DNA from: Lachnospiraceae bacterium | GTDB lineage: Bacteria > Bacillota > Clostridia > Lachnospirales > Lachnospiraceae | Direction of reading: 5' to 3' | DNA length: 32,007 nt | Assembly (NCBI GenBank): GCA_016281555.1 | Contig: JAEEIV010000082.1 | Coordinates: 1 to 32,007, forward strand | Shown: positions 8,117-16,682 of the stretch, in pieces | Position numbering within the stretch: position 1 is the first letter of the stretch | Layout: each line of letters begins with the position of its first letter | Program-made: the position numbers and the translations under genes | The notes under the pieces: generated by a model | Told to the model about the DNA's origin: nothing | Seen by the model: the letters and a program-made list of their open reading frames with translations, nothing else | Database searches by the model: none

Positions 8117-9232
8117 ATGATCATCGGCTTACCGAAGGAAATCAAGAAAAACGAGTATCGCGTGGCCGCCACGCCGAACGCCGTCGCAGCCCTTGTCCGG
8201 GCAGGCGCGGAAGTGCTTTTTGAGTCCGACTGCGGAAAAGGCAGCGGGTTCCCGAACGAAGCATATGAAGCCGCCGGCGCGAAGATGGCAGCACGCGAAG
8301 ACGTATACCGCCGTTCCGACATGATCTACAAGGTCAAGGAAATCGAAGAAGCCGAATACGGTCTTCTCCACGAAGGTCAGACGGTCTTTACCTATCTTCA
8401 TACGAACGCGCATCCGCACGAAGCTGAGGTGCTGATGGAGAAAAACGTGACCGGCATCGCTTACGAAGACATTGACGACGAAAACGGAGGTTTTCCGGCG
8501 CTGGCGCCCATGAGCGTTCTGGCCGGCAAAGGCGGATTTCTGGCTGCTCTCTATTTTTCACAGTCCGTGCACGGCGGAAACGGCCTGCTCTTGAACCGCA
8601 TCGCCGGCGTCCGTACTCCGGAAGTCACGATCATCGGCTGCGGGAATTCCGGCCTCGGCGCGGCGGAACTTGCATCTTCTTTCGGAAACAAGGTCACGAT
8701 CCTGGACGTGAATTTCAAGGCCATGGAAAAAGCGAAGCAGATCCTGCCTCCGAACGTGGAGTTTCTGGCTTCCAACCGCGAGAATCTGCTTGCCTGCCTC
8801 AAGAGGACGGACGTTCTCATCAACTGCATCCTTTGGAACAAGACGCGGAAGGATCACCTGGTGAACCGGGAAGATCTGAAGCTCATGAAACCGGGTGCGC
8901 TCATCGTGGACGTGGCCTGCGACGATCACGGCGCGATCGAGACGAGCGTCAGCACGTCTCATGACGATCCGGTCTATACCGTGGACGGCATCATGCATTA
9001 CGTCGTGGACAACATCCCCTCCGCGTTTTCGCAGACCGCATCGGAGACCCTTTCCGCCGCAACCCTGCCTTATGCGCTCGCCATGGTGAAGAAAGGCGTC
9101 GTCCAGGCGCTTCTCGACGACAAGCACCTGCGCCGCGGCCTTTCGACCTATAAGGGAAAACTGACATTATTAGAAACCGCTGAAAAGAATAACATGCCCT
9201 ACACGGACGCGTTGGAAGCGCTGAAAGCGTAA
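8117..9232 (+). CDS. ald: Alanine dehydrogenase (AlaDH/PNT family)
   Basis: NAD-dependent enzyme interconverting L-alanine and pyruvate plus ammonia. The 371 residues match the usual length. Conserved catalytic positions are present: Arg15 in KNEYRVA, Lys74 in YKVKE, His95 in FTYLH and Asp269 in VDVACDDHG. The Rossmann motif is GCGNSG (174-179) with Asp197 after the second strand. The C-terminal HDDPVYTVDGIMHYVVDNIPSA block is typical. The central region (HGGNGLLLNRIAGVRTPEVTIIGCG) is more divergent than in Bacillus enzymes, so another member of the family is possible but less likely. The ATG at 8117 has GGGAGG 7 bases upstream; the ATG two codons earlier is too close to it. The gene is flanked by hairpins and may be a single-gene unit. 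Confidence 0.85.
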   Translation: MIIGLPKEIKKNEYRVAATPNAVAALVRAGAEVLFESDCGKGSGFPNEAYEAAGAKMAAREDVYRRSDMIYKVKEIEEAEYGLLHEGQTVFTYLHTNAHPHEAEVLMEKNVTGIAYEDIDDENGGFPALAPMSVLAGKGGFLAALYFSQSVHGGNGLLLNRIAGVRTPEVTIIGCGNSGLGAAELASSFGNKVTILDVNFKAMEKAKQILPPNVEFLASNRENLLACLKRTDVLINCILWNKTRKDHLVNREDLKLMKPGALIVDVACDDHGAIETSVSTSHDDPVYTVDGIMHYVVDNIPSAFSQTASETLSAATLPYALAMVKKGVVQALLDDKHLRRGLSTYKGKLTLLETAEKNNMPYTDALEALKA

Positions 9233-9249
9233 TCGTCAGCTAAATACAA

Positions 9250-9284
9250 AAAAGCGCCGTCCGCTGATGCGAACGGCGTTTTTA
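9250..9284. terminator. Bidirectional terminator between ald and the glycosyltransferase gene
   Basis: CGCCGT (9255-9260) pairs with ACGGCG (9273-9278), with an inner CGC/GCG extension and a TGAT loop. The plus strand has T5 then ATTT after the stem; the minus strand has T6 from the A-run at 9248-9253. It lies between two convergent genes and can end both the ald transcript and the long minus-strand unit. Confidence 0.85.
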
Positions 9285-9314
9285 TTTGCTTATATTTCGT
9301 TCCGCCGGATCCCC

Positions 9315-11408
9315 TTAGCCGCGCTTTATTTCATATCCATACAGCAGAGAAAACACGCCCGGATAATACGGGTCCGGGAAGAGACCGCTTCCCTTCCACT
9401 TCTCTCCGAAATATTGAAGTTCCGCACAGTAGCGGAGAAACTTTTCCTTCGTTTCTTCCATGCCGCGAGATCTCGATTCCAGATGAAAGAGTTTCGCTTC
9501 CGTGTCGATCACGACGCGCCTGCCCTTCTCACGGAGTTTAAAGCAAAGATCCACGTCGTTTAAAGCCACCGCCAGTTGTTCATCCATTCCGCCGACGGCT
9601 TCATAGTCCGCTTTTCTGATGAGCAGGCAGGCCCCGGTCACGGCGGAAACCGTCATCGGCGTCACCGCGCGGCACATGTAGCCGGGCTCGTCTTCGCGAA
9701 GCCCTTTGAACGGATGGAAGGCAATGCCTCCCTCTCCCGTCACGATGCCGGCATGCTGCACGGTCCGGTCCGGATAGAGAAGCTTTGCCCCGACCGCCCC
9801 GACGTCAGGGATCTCGGAAACCGCGACCATATGTTCCAGAAATCCGGGCGTCAGAACGTCGGTGTCATTGTTCAGAAGAAGCAGGTATTCCCCTTTGGCT
9901 TCCCCGACCGCGTCGTTATGCAGTTTCGCGTAATTGAACGGGTCGCCCGGCATGGTCAGCACCCGGACGGAAGGATGCTCCTTTTTCAGTGCTTCATAAA
10001 GCGCAAAGGTTTCTTCCTCCCGGCTTCCGTTTTCCAGGATCAGCACTTCCAGATTCCGGTAAGTCGCGGTCTCAAAGAGTGCGGTCACGATGCGTTTCAG
10101 ATCCGAAGCATGGTCCCGGTTTGCAATAAGGACCGAAACGGGCGGTTTATTGACCAATTGCTCACAAAGGACGTACCGGCCTTCCTGCGGGCCTTCCGTC
10201 ACGGAAAGCGGCAGATCCAGCCGTTTGAAATGCGCATTGACCGCCCGGCAGCCGGCATTCTCGGCATACGTCTTCTTTTCCCGTCCGGACGCCGTCGAAT
10301 CCGGCGTGCTCCGCCAATGATACAACACCTTCGGGACGTGGAAAAACCGGTCCGTTCTTTCGGAAAGCCGGAGCAAAAGATCGTGGTCCTGCGCGCCGTC
10401 ATAGGCGGGACTGAGACCGCCGGCTTCCGTAAACAAACTCCTCCGCACCGCCGTGAAATGGCAGACGTACTGACTGACCGATAGCAGTACGGGATCAAAG
10501 TCCGGCTTGAAATTCGGATCGTAATACAAAGAAGAATCGTCCGTCACCTTGTCTTCGTCGGAATAGAGGACGTCCGCGTCCGGATGCAGGGCATACGCCT
10601 CGCTGAACGCTTTCAGCGCCCCGGGCGACAGCAGGTCGTCGTGATCCAGAAAACACAGGAAGACCCCCTTTGCCGAAGACGCAGCCTCGTTCGTATTTCG
10701 GGCAATTCCGCCGTTTTCGGAAAGCGGAAGGACTTTGACCCGCCGATCGCGTTCCGACAGCGATTTCAGGGCTTTTTCGAGCTCCTCGTCGTCTGTGGAG
10801 GCGTTGGCGAGGATCAGTTCGTACTCCGGAAAGGTCTGACGGAACACGCTGTCGGCCAATTCGTTCAACACCCGGACCGGCGTACGGTAAACGGGTACCA
10901 CGATACTGAACAGGGGATGCTCCGGATCGGAAGCCGGAACGGAAGGACTCTCTCCGTTCTCTTCCTGCCGAAGGAACCACTCATGATAGGCTTTTGCCTC
11001 CGTATGAAGCAGTTTGTTCTTCACTTTTCCCGCAAAGGCAAGCGGACCGTTCAGACGCTTCTTCAAGGCGCGGAGGCTCTGACGCTTTTTCAGTGCCGGA
11101 AGCGACACCGGGATCTCGCGTCTTTCTTTCACGGCGCCGTTTTCTTCCTCCGTCACGACGAGGACCGCTTTCTCCCGTCCCTCATAAGAGAATTCCATGA
11201 AGAACGCGGCGTCCTCCCGGTAGGGATCCGATAAATACTCAGTGGAAATATCCGGACGCCTCCTGAGCAGGACCGTCGCGACCGGTAGTTCCCGGCCGTT
11301 GACCCGAACGGCATAGGAAAGCCGGGCATTCCCGGTTTCGGGAACCGCCCAGCCTGTCAGGGAGAGTTTTCCGCCGTCAAAACGATAGCCGTCCAGATAA
11401 CACTTCAT
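9315..11408 (-). CDS. Two-domain family 2 glycosyltransferase
   Basis: A 697-residue cytoplasmic or membrane-associated enzyme that probably adds sugars to a cell-surface polysaccharide; acceptor and sugar are unknown. An N-terminal beta-rich region (1-100, with LSLTGWAVP) is shared with the neighbouring gene. Two GT2 (GT-A fold) domains follow. The first starts at FSIVVPVYRTP (about 166) with DHDD at 255-258 and YSDEDK. The second starts at VSVLIANRDHASDL with NDTD at 514-517, GAKLLYPDRTVQHAGIV and NDVDLCFKLREKG. Both carry their metal-binding and catalytic acidic residues. No membrane segment is seen. The ATG at 11408 has GGAG 9 bases upstream and begins 18 bases after the paralogue; a GTG six bases earlier is too near the Shine-Dalgarno. 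It is the last gene of the long minus-strand run. Confidence 0.9.
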   Translation of the reverse strand: MKCYLDGYRFDGGKLSLTGWAVPETGNARLSYAVRVNGRELPVATVLLRRRPDISTEYLSDPYREDAAFFMEFSYEGREKAVLVVTEEENGAVKERREIPVSLPALKKRQSLRALKKRLNGPLAFAGKVKNKLLHTEAKAYHEWFLRQEENGESPSVPASDPEHPLFSIVVPVYRTPVRVLNELADSVFRQTFPEYELILANASTDDEELEKALKSLSERDRRVKVLPLSENGGIARNTNEAASSAKGVFLCFLDHDDLLSPGALKAFSEAYALHPDADVLYSDEDKVTDDSSLYYDPNFKPDFDPVLLSVSQYVCHFTAVRRSLFTEAGGLSPAYDGAQDHDLLLRLSERTDRFFHVPKVLYHWRSTPDSTASGREKKTYAENAGCRAVNAHFKRLDLPLSVTEGPQEGRYVLCEQLVNKPPVSVLIANRDHASDLKRIVTALFETATYRNLEVLILENGSREEETFALYEALKKEHPSVRVLTMPGDPFNYAKLHNDAVGEAKGEYLLLLNNDTDVLTPGFLEHMVAVSEIPDVGAVGAKLLYPDRTVQHAGIVTGEGGIAFHPFKGLREDEPGYMCRAVTPMTVSAVTGACLLIRKADYEAVGGMDEQLAVALNDVDLCFKLREKGRRVVIDTEAKLFHLESRSRGMEETKEKFLRYCAELQYFGEKWKGSGLFPDPYYPGVFSLLYGYEIKRG

Positions 11409-11426
11409 GAACACTCACTCCGAAGA

Positions 11427-13487
11427 TCATTCCTTCAACTCGTATTGTCCGAGGTGTACCGTCATGGCCGGATTCGAGACCGGATCCGGTGCCGAAAGCA
11501 GTTCCCGGTGGGCCTCCGCGATCGAACGCGCGGTCTTCTTATGCCGGACCACAGGGGAAAGTTTGTCGTTTTTCCACGGGAGCCGGATCACGACGGTATG
11601 CTCGTACACCGACGGCATCCCCGCTTCTTCCGCACGAAGCGATAATTCCAGTCCCGAAAGAGGCCCGCCGGAAAACGGCAGTCCGCCGAGTTTCTCAATG
11701 CAGTCCTTCCGGATCATGAATCCGTCTTCCGAAACCGAAGCCGTTCTCCTCGAATCCATGATCTTTCCGTTCAGGACCGCGGAATCCCTGAATTCGTTCC
11801 GCATGACGTAATCGGCGCCGTACTTCGGATTCCGCACCGAGCCCGCATAGGCGATCCGGTTTTCCGAATCCACGATCCGTGCCCCGGCCAGTGCAAACGG
11901 TCCCCGTTCCAGTCTGGCAATGAGATTGTACGGGAACGGTTTCATTTCCTGCCGCAGCCGGTCTTCTCCCTCGAAATCGGTCGTCAGGGCGCCGAACGGC
12001 TCCAGGACCGCACCCTTTCTCGTAAAGAAAAGATACTCTCCCTTCGCTTCACTGAGCGCCTCGATCCCTTCGATGAAATCGAGATCCGCCGGGGCGGAAT
12101 TCTCAAGGAAGGACCGCTTCGTCCGCTCCGCATCCTCTTCGCTTCCGTCGCCGAGCAGGACCACCGTGACTTTGGACGGCGTCTCCGGCACTTCAAAGAA
12201 AGTTTCATAGTGTCCGAAGAACGGGGCAATGAACGCCTCCGCCCGGACGCCGGTCCGCTCATAATGCAGGTTCACTGCCCTGCGGCCCGCCACGTAGCAG
12301 TACATCTTGCTTCTCGGGTCTTCCGCAGTCGAATTCGGATGCGTCCGCCAATGATACACTGCCTTCGGCAGGTGTCTCACCCGGCCGATTTCGGTGCAGC
12401 GCAGGATGTAGTCGTGATCCTGCGAACCGTTGCAGGTCGGATCAAACGATCCCACGAGGTCCGCGATCTCCTTCTTCACCGCAAACAGGTGGCAGATATA
12501 ATTGTTCGACTCCAAAAACGTCAGGTCGAAATCCGGCTTCATGGACGGATGGAAATACCGGCGAAGATCCATGGAGACCTTGTCCTCGTCCGTATAGATC
12601 ACGGACGCTTCCGGATCTTCGTTCATAAGCCGGACCATTTCGAACAATGCTTCCGGAGAAAGCAGGTCGTCGTGATCCATGAGGACTACCCAGTCGCCGG
12701 TCACGAGGGACAACGCCTCGTTCGTGTTTCCGGAAATGCCTTTGTTTTCCGTCAGGATCTTGTATACGATCCTGGGATCCTTTTCTTTTAGTTCCTTCAG
12801 CGTTTCGGCAACTTCGGTCTCCGGATAGGAGCCGTCCGCGATGCAGAGTTCGAAATTTGCATACGTCTGATCCAATACGGACTGCACCATCTCCAGAAGA
12901 AACTTCTTCGGTGTCCGGAACGCAGGAACGACGAGGGAAAGCTTCGGCTGATAGTTGAATACTGTCTCCCGCTGCTTCTTCAGTTCTTCTTCCGAGGGCA
13001 TCCGCTTCTCCCGGTAACCCTTGTAGTGATACTCTTTTCTCTTGAAATCCGTTCCCGCCTGGCGAAGAAACGTCCCGAGGCCTTCGTAGCCGACGGTCGG
13101 GAATACGGCTGCGCCCTGCTTCAGATAATCCCGGGCAATGCCGAACGGCCGGTACTTCCATTGCAACGTGTAGCCGGACGGGGAAAACCGGTTTTTTTTC
13201 CGGTGTTTTCCGTCCGAAACGACAAGCTCGTATACCTTGTCTTCCCGTCCTTCGAAACTGATCTTGAACCCGCACTCCGGCCGGCTTTCGTCCCCCAGGA
13301 TCTCCCGGCTCGCATCGAGCCGCCGGATCTTCTTCATCGTGAACGGAAGCTTTTTGTGACCGGGTCCGTACAGAACGAACGTCAGGTCCGCCGTCAGCGT
13401 GCTGATTGCCCAGCCGCTAAGAGCGACCGTGGTTCCTTCCACCGCCGCAGCATCCGCATATAGAATCAATCTGGAACGGTCTGCCAT
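11427..13487 (-). CDS. Family 2 glycosyltransferase with a degenerate second GT domain
   Basis: A 686-residue paralogue of the next gene. It has the same N-terminal region (VALSGWAIS near residue 24) and an intact GT2 domain: LSLVVPAFRTPKKF, DHDD at 271-274, YTDEDKVS, NGSQDHDYILR and YHWRTHPNST. The C-terminal half aligns with the second GT2 domain of its paralogue but has lost key residues: NNDTDV has become TRKGAV (near 489-494), and NDVDLCFKL has become SGLELSLRA. That domain is probably inactive and structural or acceptor-binding. The start has little Shine-Dalgarno character; it lies 7 bases after the aminopeptidase stop, so translation may depend on coupling. The target polysaccharide is unknown. 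Confidence 0.9.
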   Translation of the reverse strand: MADRSRLILYADAAAVEGTTVALSGWAISTLTADLTFVLYGPGHKKLPFTMKKIRRLDASREILGDESRPECGFKISFEGREDKVYELVVSDGKHRKKNRFSPSGYTLQWKYRPFGIARDYLKQGAAVFPTVGYEGLGTFLRQAGTDFKRKEYHYKGYREKRMPSEEELKKQRETVFNYQPKLSLVVPAFRTPKKFLLEMVQSVLDQTYANFELCIADGSYPETEVAETLKELKEKDPRIVYKILTENKGISGNTNEALSLVTGDWVVLMDHDDLLSPEALFEMVRLMNEDPEASVIYTDEDKVSMDLRRYFHPSMKPDFDLTFLESNNYICHLFAVKKEIADLVGSFDPTCNGSQDHDYILRCTEIGRVRHLPKAVYHWRTHPNSTAEDPRSKMYCYVAGRRAVNLHYERTGVRAEAFIAPFFGHYETFFEVPETPSKVTVVLLGDGSEEDAERTKRSFLENSAPADLDFIEGIEALSEAKGEYLFFTRKGAVLEPFGALTTDFEGEDRLRQEMKPFPYNLIARLERGPFALAGARIVDSENRIAYAGSVRNPKYGADYVMRNEFRDSAVLNGKIMDSRRTASVSEDGFMIRKDCIEKLGGLPFSGGPLSGLELSLRAEEAGMPSVYEHTVVIRLPWKNDKLSPVVRHKKTARSIAEAHRELLSAPDPVSNPAMTVHLGQYELKE

Positions 13488-13494
13488 ATTTTTC

Positions 13495-14898
13495 TTACGC
13501 GTCCTTCAAAAATGCTTTGTATGCTTTGTATGCTTCGAAAATATCGGACTTCGAGCAAGTTTCCCACGGCGCGTGCATGGACAGCACCGGTACGCCGGAA
13601 TCGATGACTTCCATTCCGTATTTCGCGGAAATGAAAGCGATCGTTCCGACGCCGCCCTCGTCGACTTTTCCGAGTTCCGCAGTCTGGTAACGGACGCCGT
13701 TGTCGTCCATGATCTTTCGCATCGCGGCCATGTATTCCGCATTGGCGTCGTTGGAGCCCGATTTTCCGCGGGAGCCCGTGAATTTATTGAAGCAGATGCC
13801 TCTGCCGAAATAGGCGCTGTTTCGCGGCGGGCAAAGGGTTTCAAAGGAGCTGCTGAACAACGGATCGAACGCCGCGGATACGTCGGACGAGAGCATTCTC
13901 GATCCGGACAGGGCGCGGCGAACGGCGAGGTTCGAGTCATTGCCCATCGCTGCCAGGATCTCGGCCACGGCGTTTTCAAAGAACATGGACTGCGCTCCCG
14001 TCGCGCCGACCGAACCGATCTCTTCCTTGTCGGTCAGAAGGCAGACGGAAGTTCTCCGGGATTCCTTCAAATCAAACAGGGCTGCGGCGGACGTGTAGGC
14101 GCAGACACGGTCGTCCTGACCGTATCCTAAGATCATGCTGCGGTCGAGACCCGCGTCGCGCGCTTCCCCCGCGGGAACGAGTTCGAGTTCCGCCGAAAGG
14201 AAATCCTCTTCTTCCACGTCGTAACGGTCCTTGAAGAATTTCAGGATCTGGGCTTTCGTGGCTTCCTTTTCGACGCCCGGAAGCGGTCTCGACCCGACGA
14301 GAACGTCCAGTTTTTCTCCTTCGAACGACTCCGAAAGCGGCTTGTTTTCCGACTTGTGTGCAAGATGCGGAAGCAGATCGGAAATGAAAAGGACCTGATC
14401 GTCATCGCCGTCGCCGATCGCGACGTCCATGACCGTTCCGTCTTTTTTCACGATGACGCCGTACAAGGCAAGCGGCAACGCAAGCCACTGGTATTTCCGG
14501 ATCCCGCCGTAATAATGCGTGTCGAAATAGGCGAACTCCGTCTTGAAATACGGATCCTGATACAACGGCGCCTGCTTGACGTCGATCCGCGGGGAGTCAA
14601 TGTGCGCGCCGAGGATGTTCATGCCTTTCTCTAACGGCTCCGTTCCGATCTGGAACAGGGCGATCGTCTTTTTCATGCCGACCGCGTAGATCCTGTCGCC
14701 CGGCTTCACGGTTTCGCCGTTTTTCACGATCTCCTTCAGGTCCCGGTATCCTGCGGCTTCCGCCATCAGTACCAGGTTCTCCACGCATCTGCGCTCTGTC
14801 TTTGAAACGGTAAGAAACGCCTTATAGCTGTCCATCAGACGCTCGATGGCGTATTCATCATCCGAAGTGTAGTCCAGCCACGCCTTTTTCGATTCCAT
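13495..14898 (-). CDS. M18 family metallo-aminopeptidase
   Basis: A cytosolic two-zinc aminopeptidase of the M18 family, which removes N-terminal (often acidic) residues from peptides and forms large tetrahedral dodecamers. At 467 residues it has the usual length. The visible metal and catalytic sites are His99 (GAHIDSPR), Asp262/263 (GYGQDDR), Glu292/293 (TDKEEIGS), Asp339 (SSDVSAAFDP) and His442 (VLSMHAPWE). Substrate specificity cannot be read from sequence. The ATG has GAGGAGG 8 bases upstream and starts 2 bases after the M24 gene stop, so the two aminopeptidases are co-translated. Confidence 0.93.
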   Translation of the reverse strand: MESKKAWLDYTSDDEYAIERLMDSYKAFLTVSKTERRCVENLVLMAEAAGYRDLKEIVKNGETVKPGDRIYAVGMKKTIALFQIGTEPLEKGMNILGAHIDSPRIDVKQAPLYQDPYFKTEFAYFDTHYYGGIRKYQWLALPLALYGVIVKKDGTVMDVAIGDGDDDQVLFISDLLPHLAHKSENKPLSESFEGEKLDVLVGSRPLPGVEKEATKAQILKFFKDRYDVEEEDFLSAELELVPAGEARDAGLDRSMILGYGQDDRVCAYTSAAALFDLKESRRTSVCLLTDKEEIGSVGATGAQSMFFENAVAEILAAMGNDSNLAVRRALSGSRMLSSDVSAAFDPLFSSSFETLCPPRNSAYFGRGICFNKFTGSRGKSGSNDANAEYMAAMRKIMDDNGVRYQTAELGKVDEGGVGTIAFISAKYGMEVIDSGVPVLSMHAPWETCSKSDIFEAYKAYKAFLKDA

Positions 14899-14900
14899 TG

Positions 14901-16682
14901 TCAGATCCTCCTCGTTGCTTCCTTAAGCCATTCTTTCTCCTCGCCCTCGAGATACGGCGAGATCTCGTTATAAACGACCTCATGATAGAGATTCAGTTTG
15001 TCTTTTTCCTCTCCGGTCAGCTGTTCCGGAAGGACGGCACTAAGATCTATCGGACAATAGGTGATCGGCTCGAACGTCAGGAATTCCCCGTATTCGCTGC
15101 TGCCGTTTTCAACGCAGAGCAATTCGTTCTCGGTCCGGATGCCGAATTTCCCTTCCAGGTAAATGCCGGGTTCATCCGTCGTCACCATGCCGGGCTCCAG
15201 GACCGCCGCATCGCTTCTCTCCGGAACGATCTTGTAGCGGAAGCCGTTCGGTGCTTCGTGTACGGAAAGCAGGTAGCCGACGCCGTGACCTGTCCCGTGT
15301 TTGTAGTCCAGACCTCTCTCCCAGAAAGGCTTTCGGACGAACGCATCGAAATTCAGGCCGGAGCAGCCCTTCATGAAGCGGAGCCAGAGCAGGGAAAGGT
15401 GTCCCTTCAGGACAAGGGTGAACATCTCCTTTTCTTCGTCCGTAAGCGGTCCGAGCGCCACGGTCCTCGTGATGTCCGTCGTGCCTTCCATATAATGTCC
15501 TCCCGAATCCACGAGGAGGAAACTCTCCGGGGCAAGCGCCTTGTCGGTTGCTTTCGTCGCCTCGTAATGCACGATCGCGCCGTGTTCTTTATAGCCCGCA
15601 ATGGTCTCAAAGGACACGTCCAGAAATCCGCGCATATTTTCCCGGAACTCCTTCAGTTTCCTCGAAACGCTGAGTTCCGTCAGTTCTTCCGTTCCGACGT
15701 TTTTCTTCAGCCAGTACAGCCAGCGGCACATGGCGACGCCGTCCTTCACGTGGGCGTTCCTGATGTTTCTGATCTCGGTCTCGTTCTTCACGGCCTTCAT
15801 CCGGACCGTCGGGTTCTCCCGGTCAATGATCTCATTGCCCTTCGAGAACAGGCGGTACAGCCAGTCGTTGACGGCTCCTGAAGAAAGCAGTACTTTCTTG
15901 TTCCGGATCTTGCCCGCCATTTCGTAAATGCTTTCGTACGCCGCGGTAGAAACGCCGACTTCGGCAAGTGCCCGGCGGACTTCGTCCGTCAGCGCCTCAT
16001 TCTGGATATAGAGCACGCCGCCCCGCGCCGTAAGCAGCAGGCTCGAAAGCACGACCGGGCAATGACTGACGTCGTTTCCGCGCAGGTTCAGCAACCAGGC
16101 AATGTCGGTCAGCGAGGTCAGCACGAATACGTCCGCCTGCAGTTTTTCCATTTCTTTCCGGACCCTTGCGATCTTCGAAGAAGCGGATTCCCCGGAGAAG
16201 CGTTCGGGCAGGACCCATGCCTTTTCCTTCGAGATTCCCGGACGGTCTTCCCAGATCAGTCCGACGAGGTCTTCCGAAGAATCAACGGAGCCGAACCGCT
16301 TCGCCGCGGCCTTTTCGATCTTCCGTCCCGCCAAAGCGCTGACGACGCGGCCGTCAAACCCGACCGTTCCGCCTTCCGGAAGGAGCGACTCGATTTTTTC
16401 ATAGATCGTCGGTACGCCGGGTTCTCCCATGCGGTACAGCGTGAAGCCGCTTCCCTTCAGTTCTTCTTCCGCCTGAAGGAAATACCGGCCGTCCGTATAG
16501 AGTCCCGCCTCGTCTGCCGCCACGAAAGCGGTGCCGGCGGAGCCAGTGAATCCGGTCAGGAATTCCCGGCATTTGAAGTATTCCCCCACGTATTCAGACC
16601 CGTGGAAATCGTCCGTCGGAACGATGTAAACGTCGATCCCCCTGTCCGCCATTTTCTCACGCAGTGCTTCCAGAATCGTCAT
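14901..16682 (-). CDS. M24B aminopeptidase P (Xaa-Pro aminopeptidase), long three-domain type
   Basis: Removes an N-terminal residue that precedes proline, using two metal ions. The 593-residue protein has the three-domain layout of the longer aminopeptidase P enzymes: two creatinase-type N-terminal domains (about 5-130 and 160-300), the pita-bread catalytic domain, and the short C-terminal extension ending in WLKEATRRI. The metal ligands are Asp392, Asp403 (VDSGGHYMEGTTDITR), His466 (HGTGHGVGY), Glu504 (TDEPGIYLEG) and Glu518 (IRTENE), with spacing close to human XPNPEP1. The ATG at 16682 has GGAGGAG 7 bases upstream and overlaps the end of mgsA by 26 bases. Upstream in-frame sequence is only mgsA read in another frame. 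Confidence 0.94.
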   Translation of the reverse strand: MTILEALREKMADRGIDVYIVPTDDFHGSEYVGEYFKCREFLTGFTGSAGTAFVAADEAGLYTDGRYFLQAEEELKGSGFTLYRMGEPGVPTIYEKIESLLPEGGTVGFDGRVVSALAGRKIEKAAAKRFGSVDSSEDLVGLIWEDRPGISKEKAWVLPERFSGESASSKIARVRKEMEKLQADVFVLTSLTDIAWLLNLRGNDVSHCPVVLSSLLLTARGGVLYIQNEALTDEVRRALAEVGVSTAAYESIYEMAGKIRNKKVLLSSGAVNDWLYRLFSKGNEIIDRENPTVRMKAVKNETEIRNIRNAHVKDGVAMCRWLYWLKKNVGTEELTELSVSRKLKEFRENMRGFLDVSFETIAGYKEHGAIVHYEATKATDKALAPESFLLVDSGGHYMEGTTDITRTVALGPLTDEEKEMFTLVLKGHLSLLWLRFMKGCSGLNFDAFVRKPFWERGLDYKHGTGHGVGYLLSVHEAPNGFRYKIVPERSDAAVLEPGMVTTDEPGIYLEGKFGIRTENELLCVENGSSEYGEFLTFEPITYCPIDLSAVLPEQLTGEEKDKLNLYHEVVYNEISPYLEGEEKEWLKEATRRI

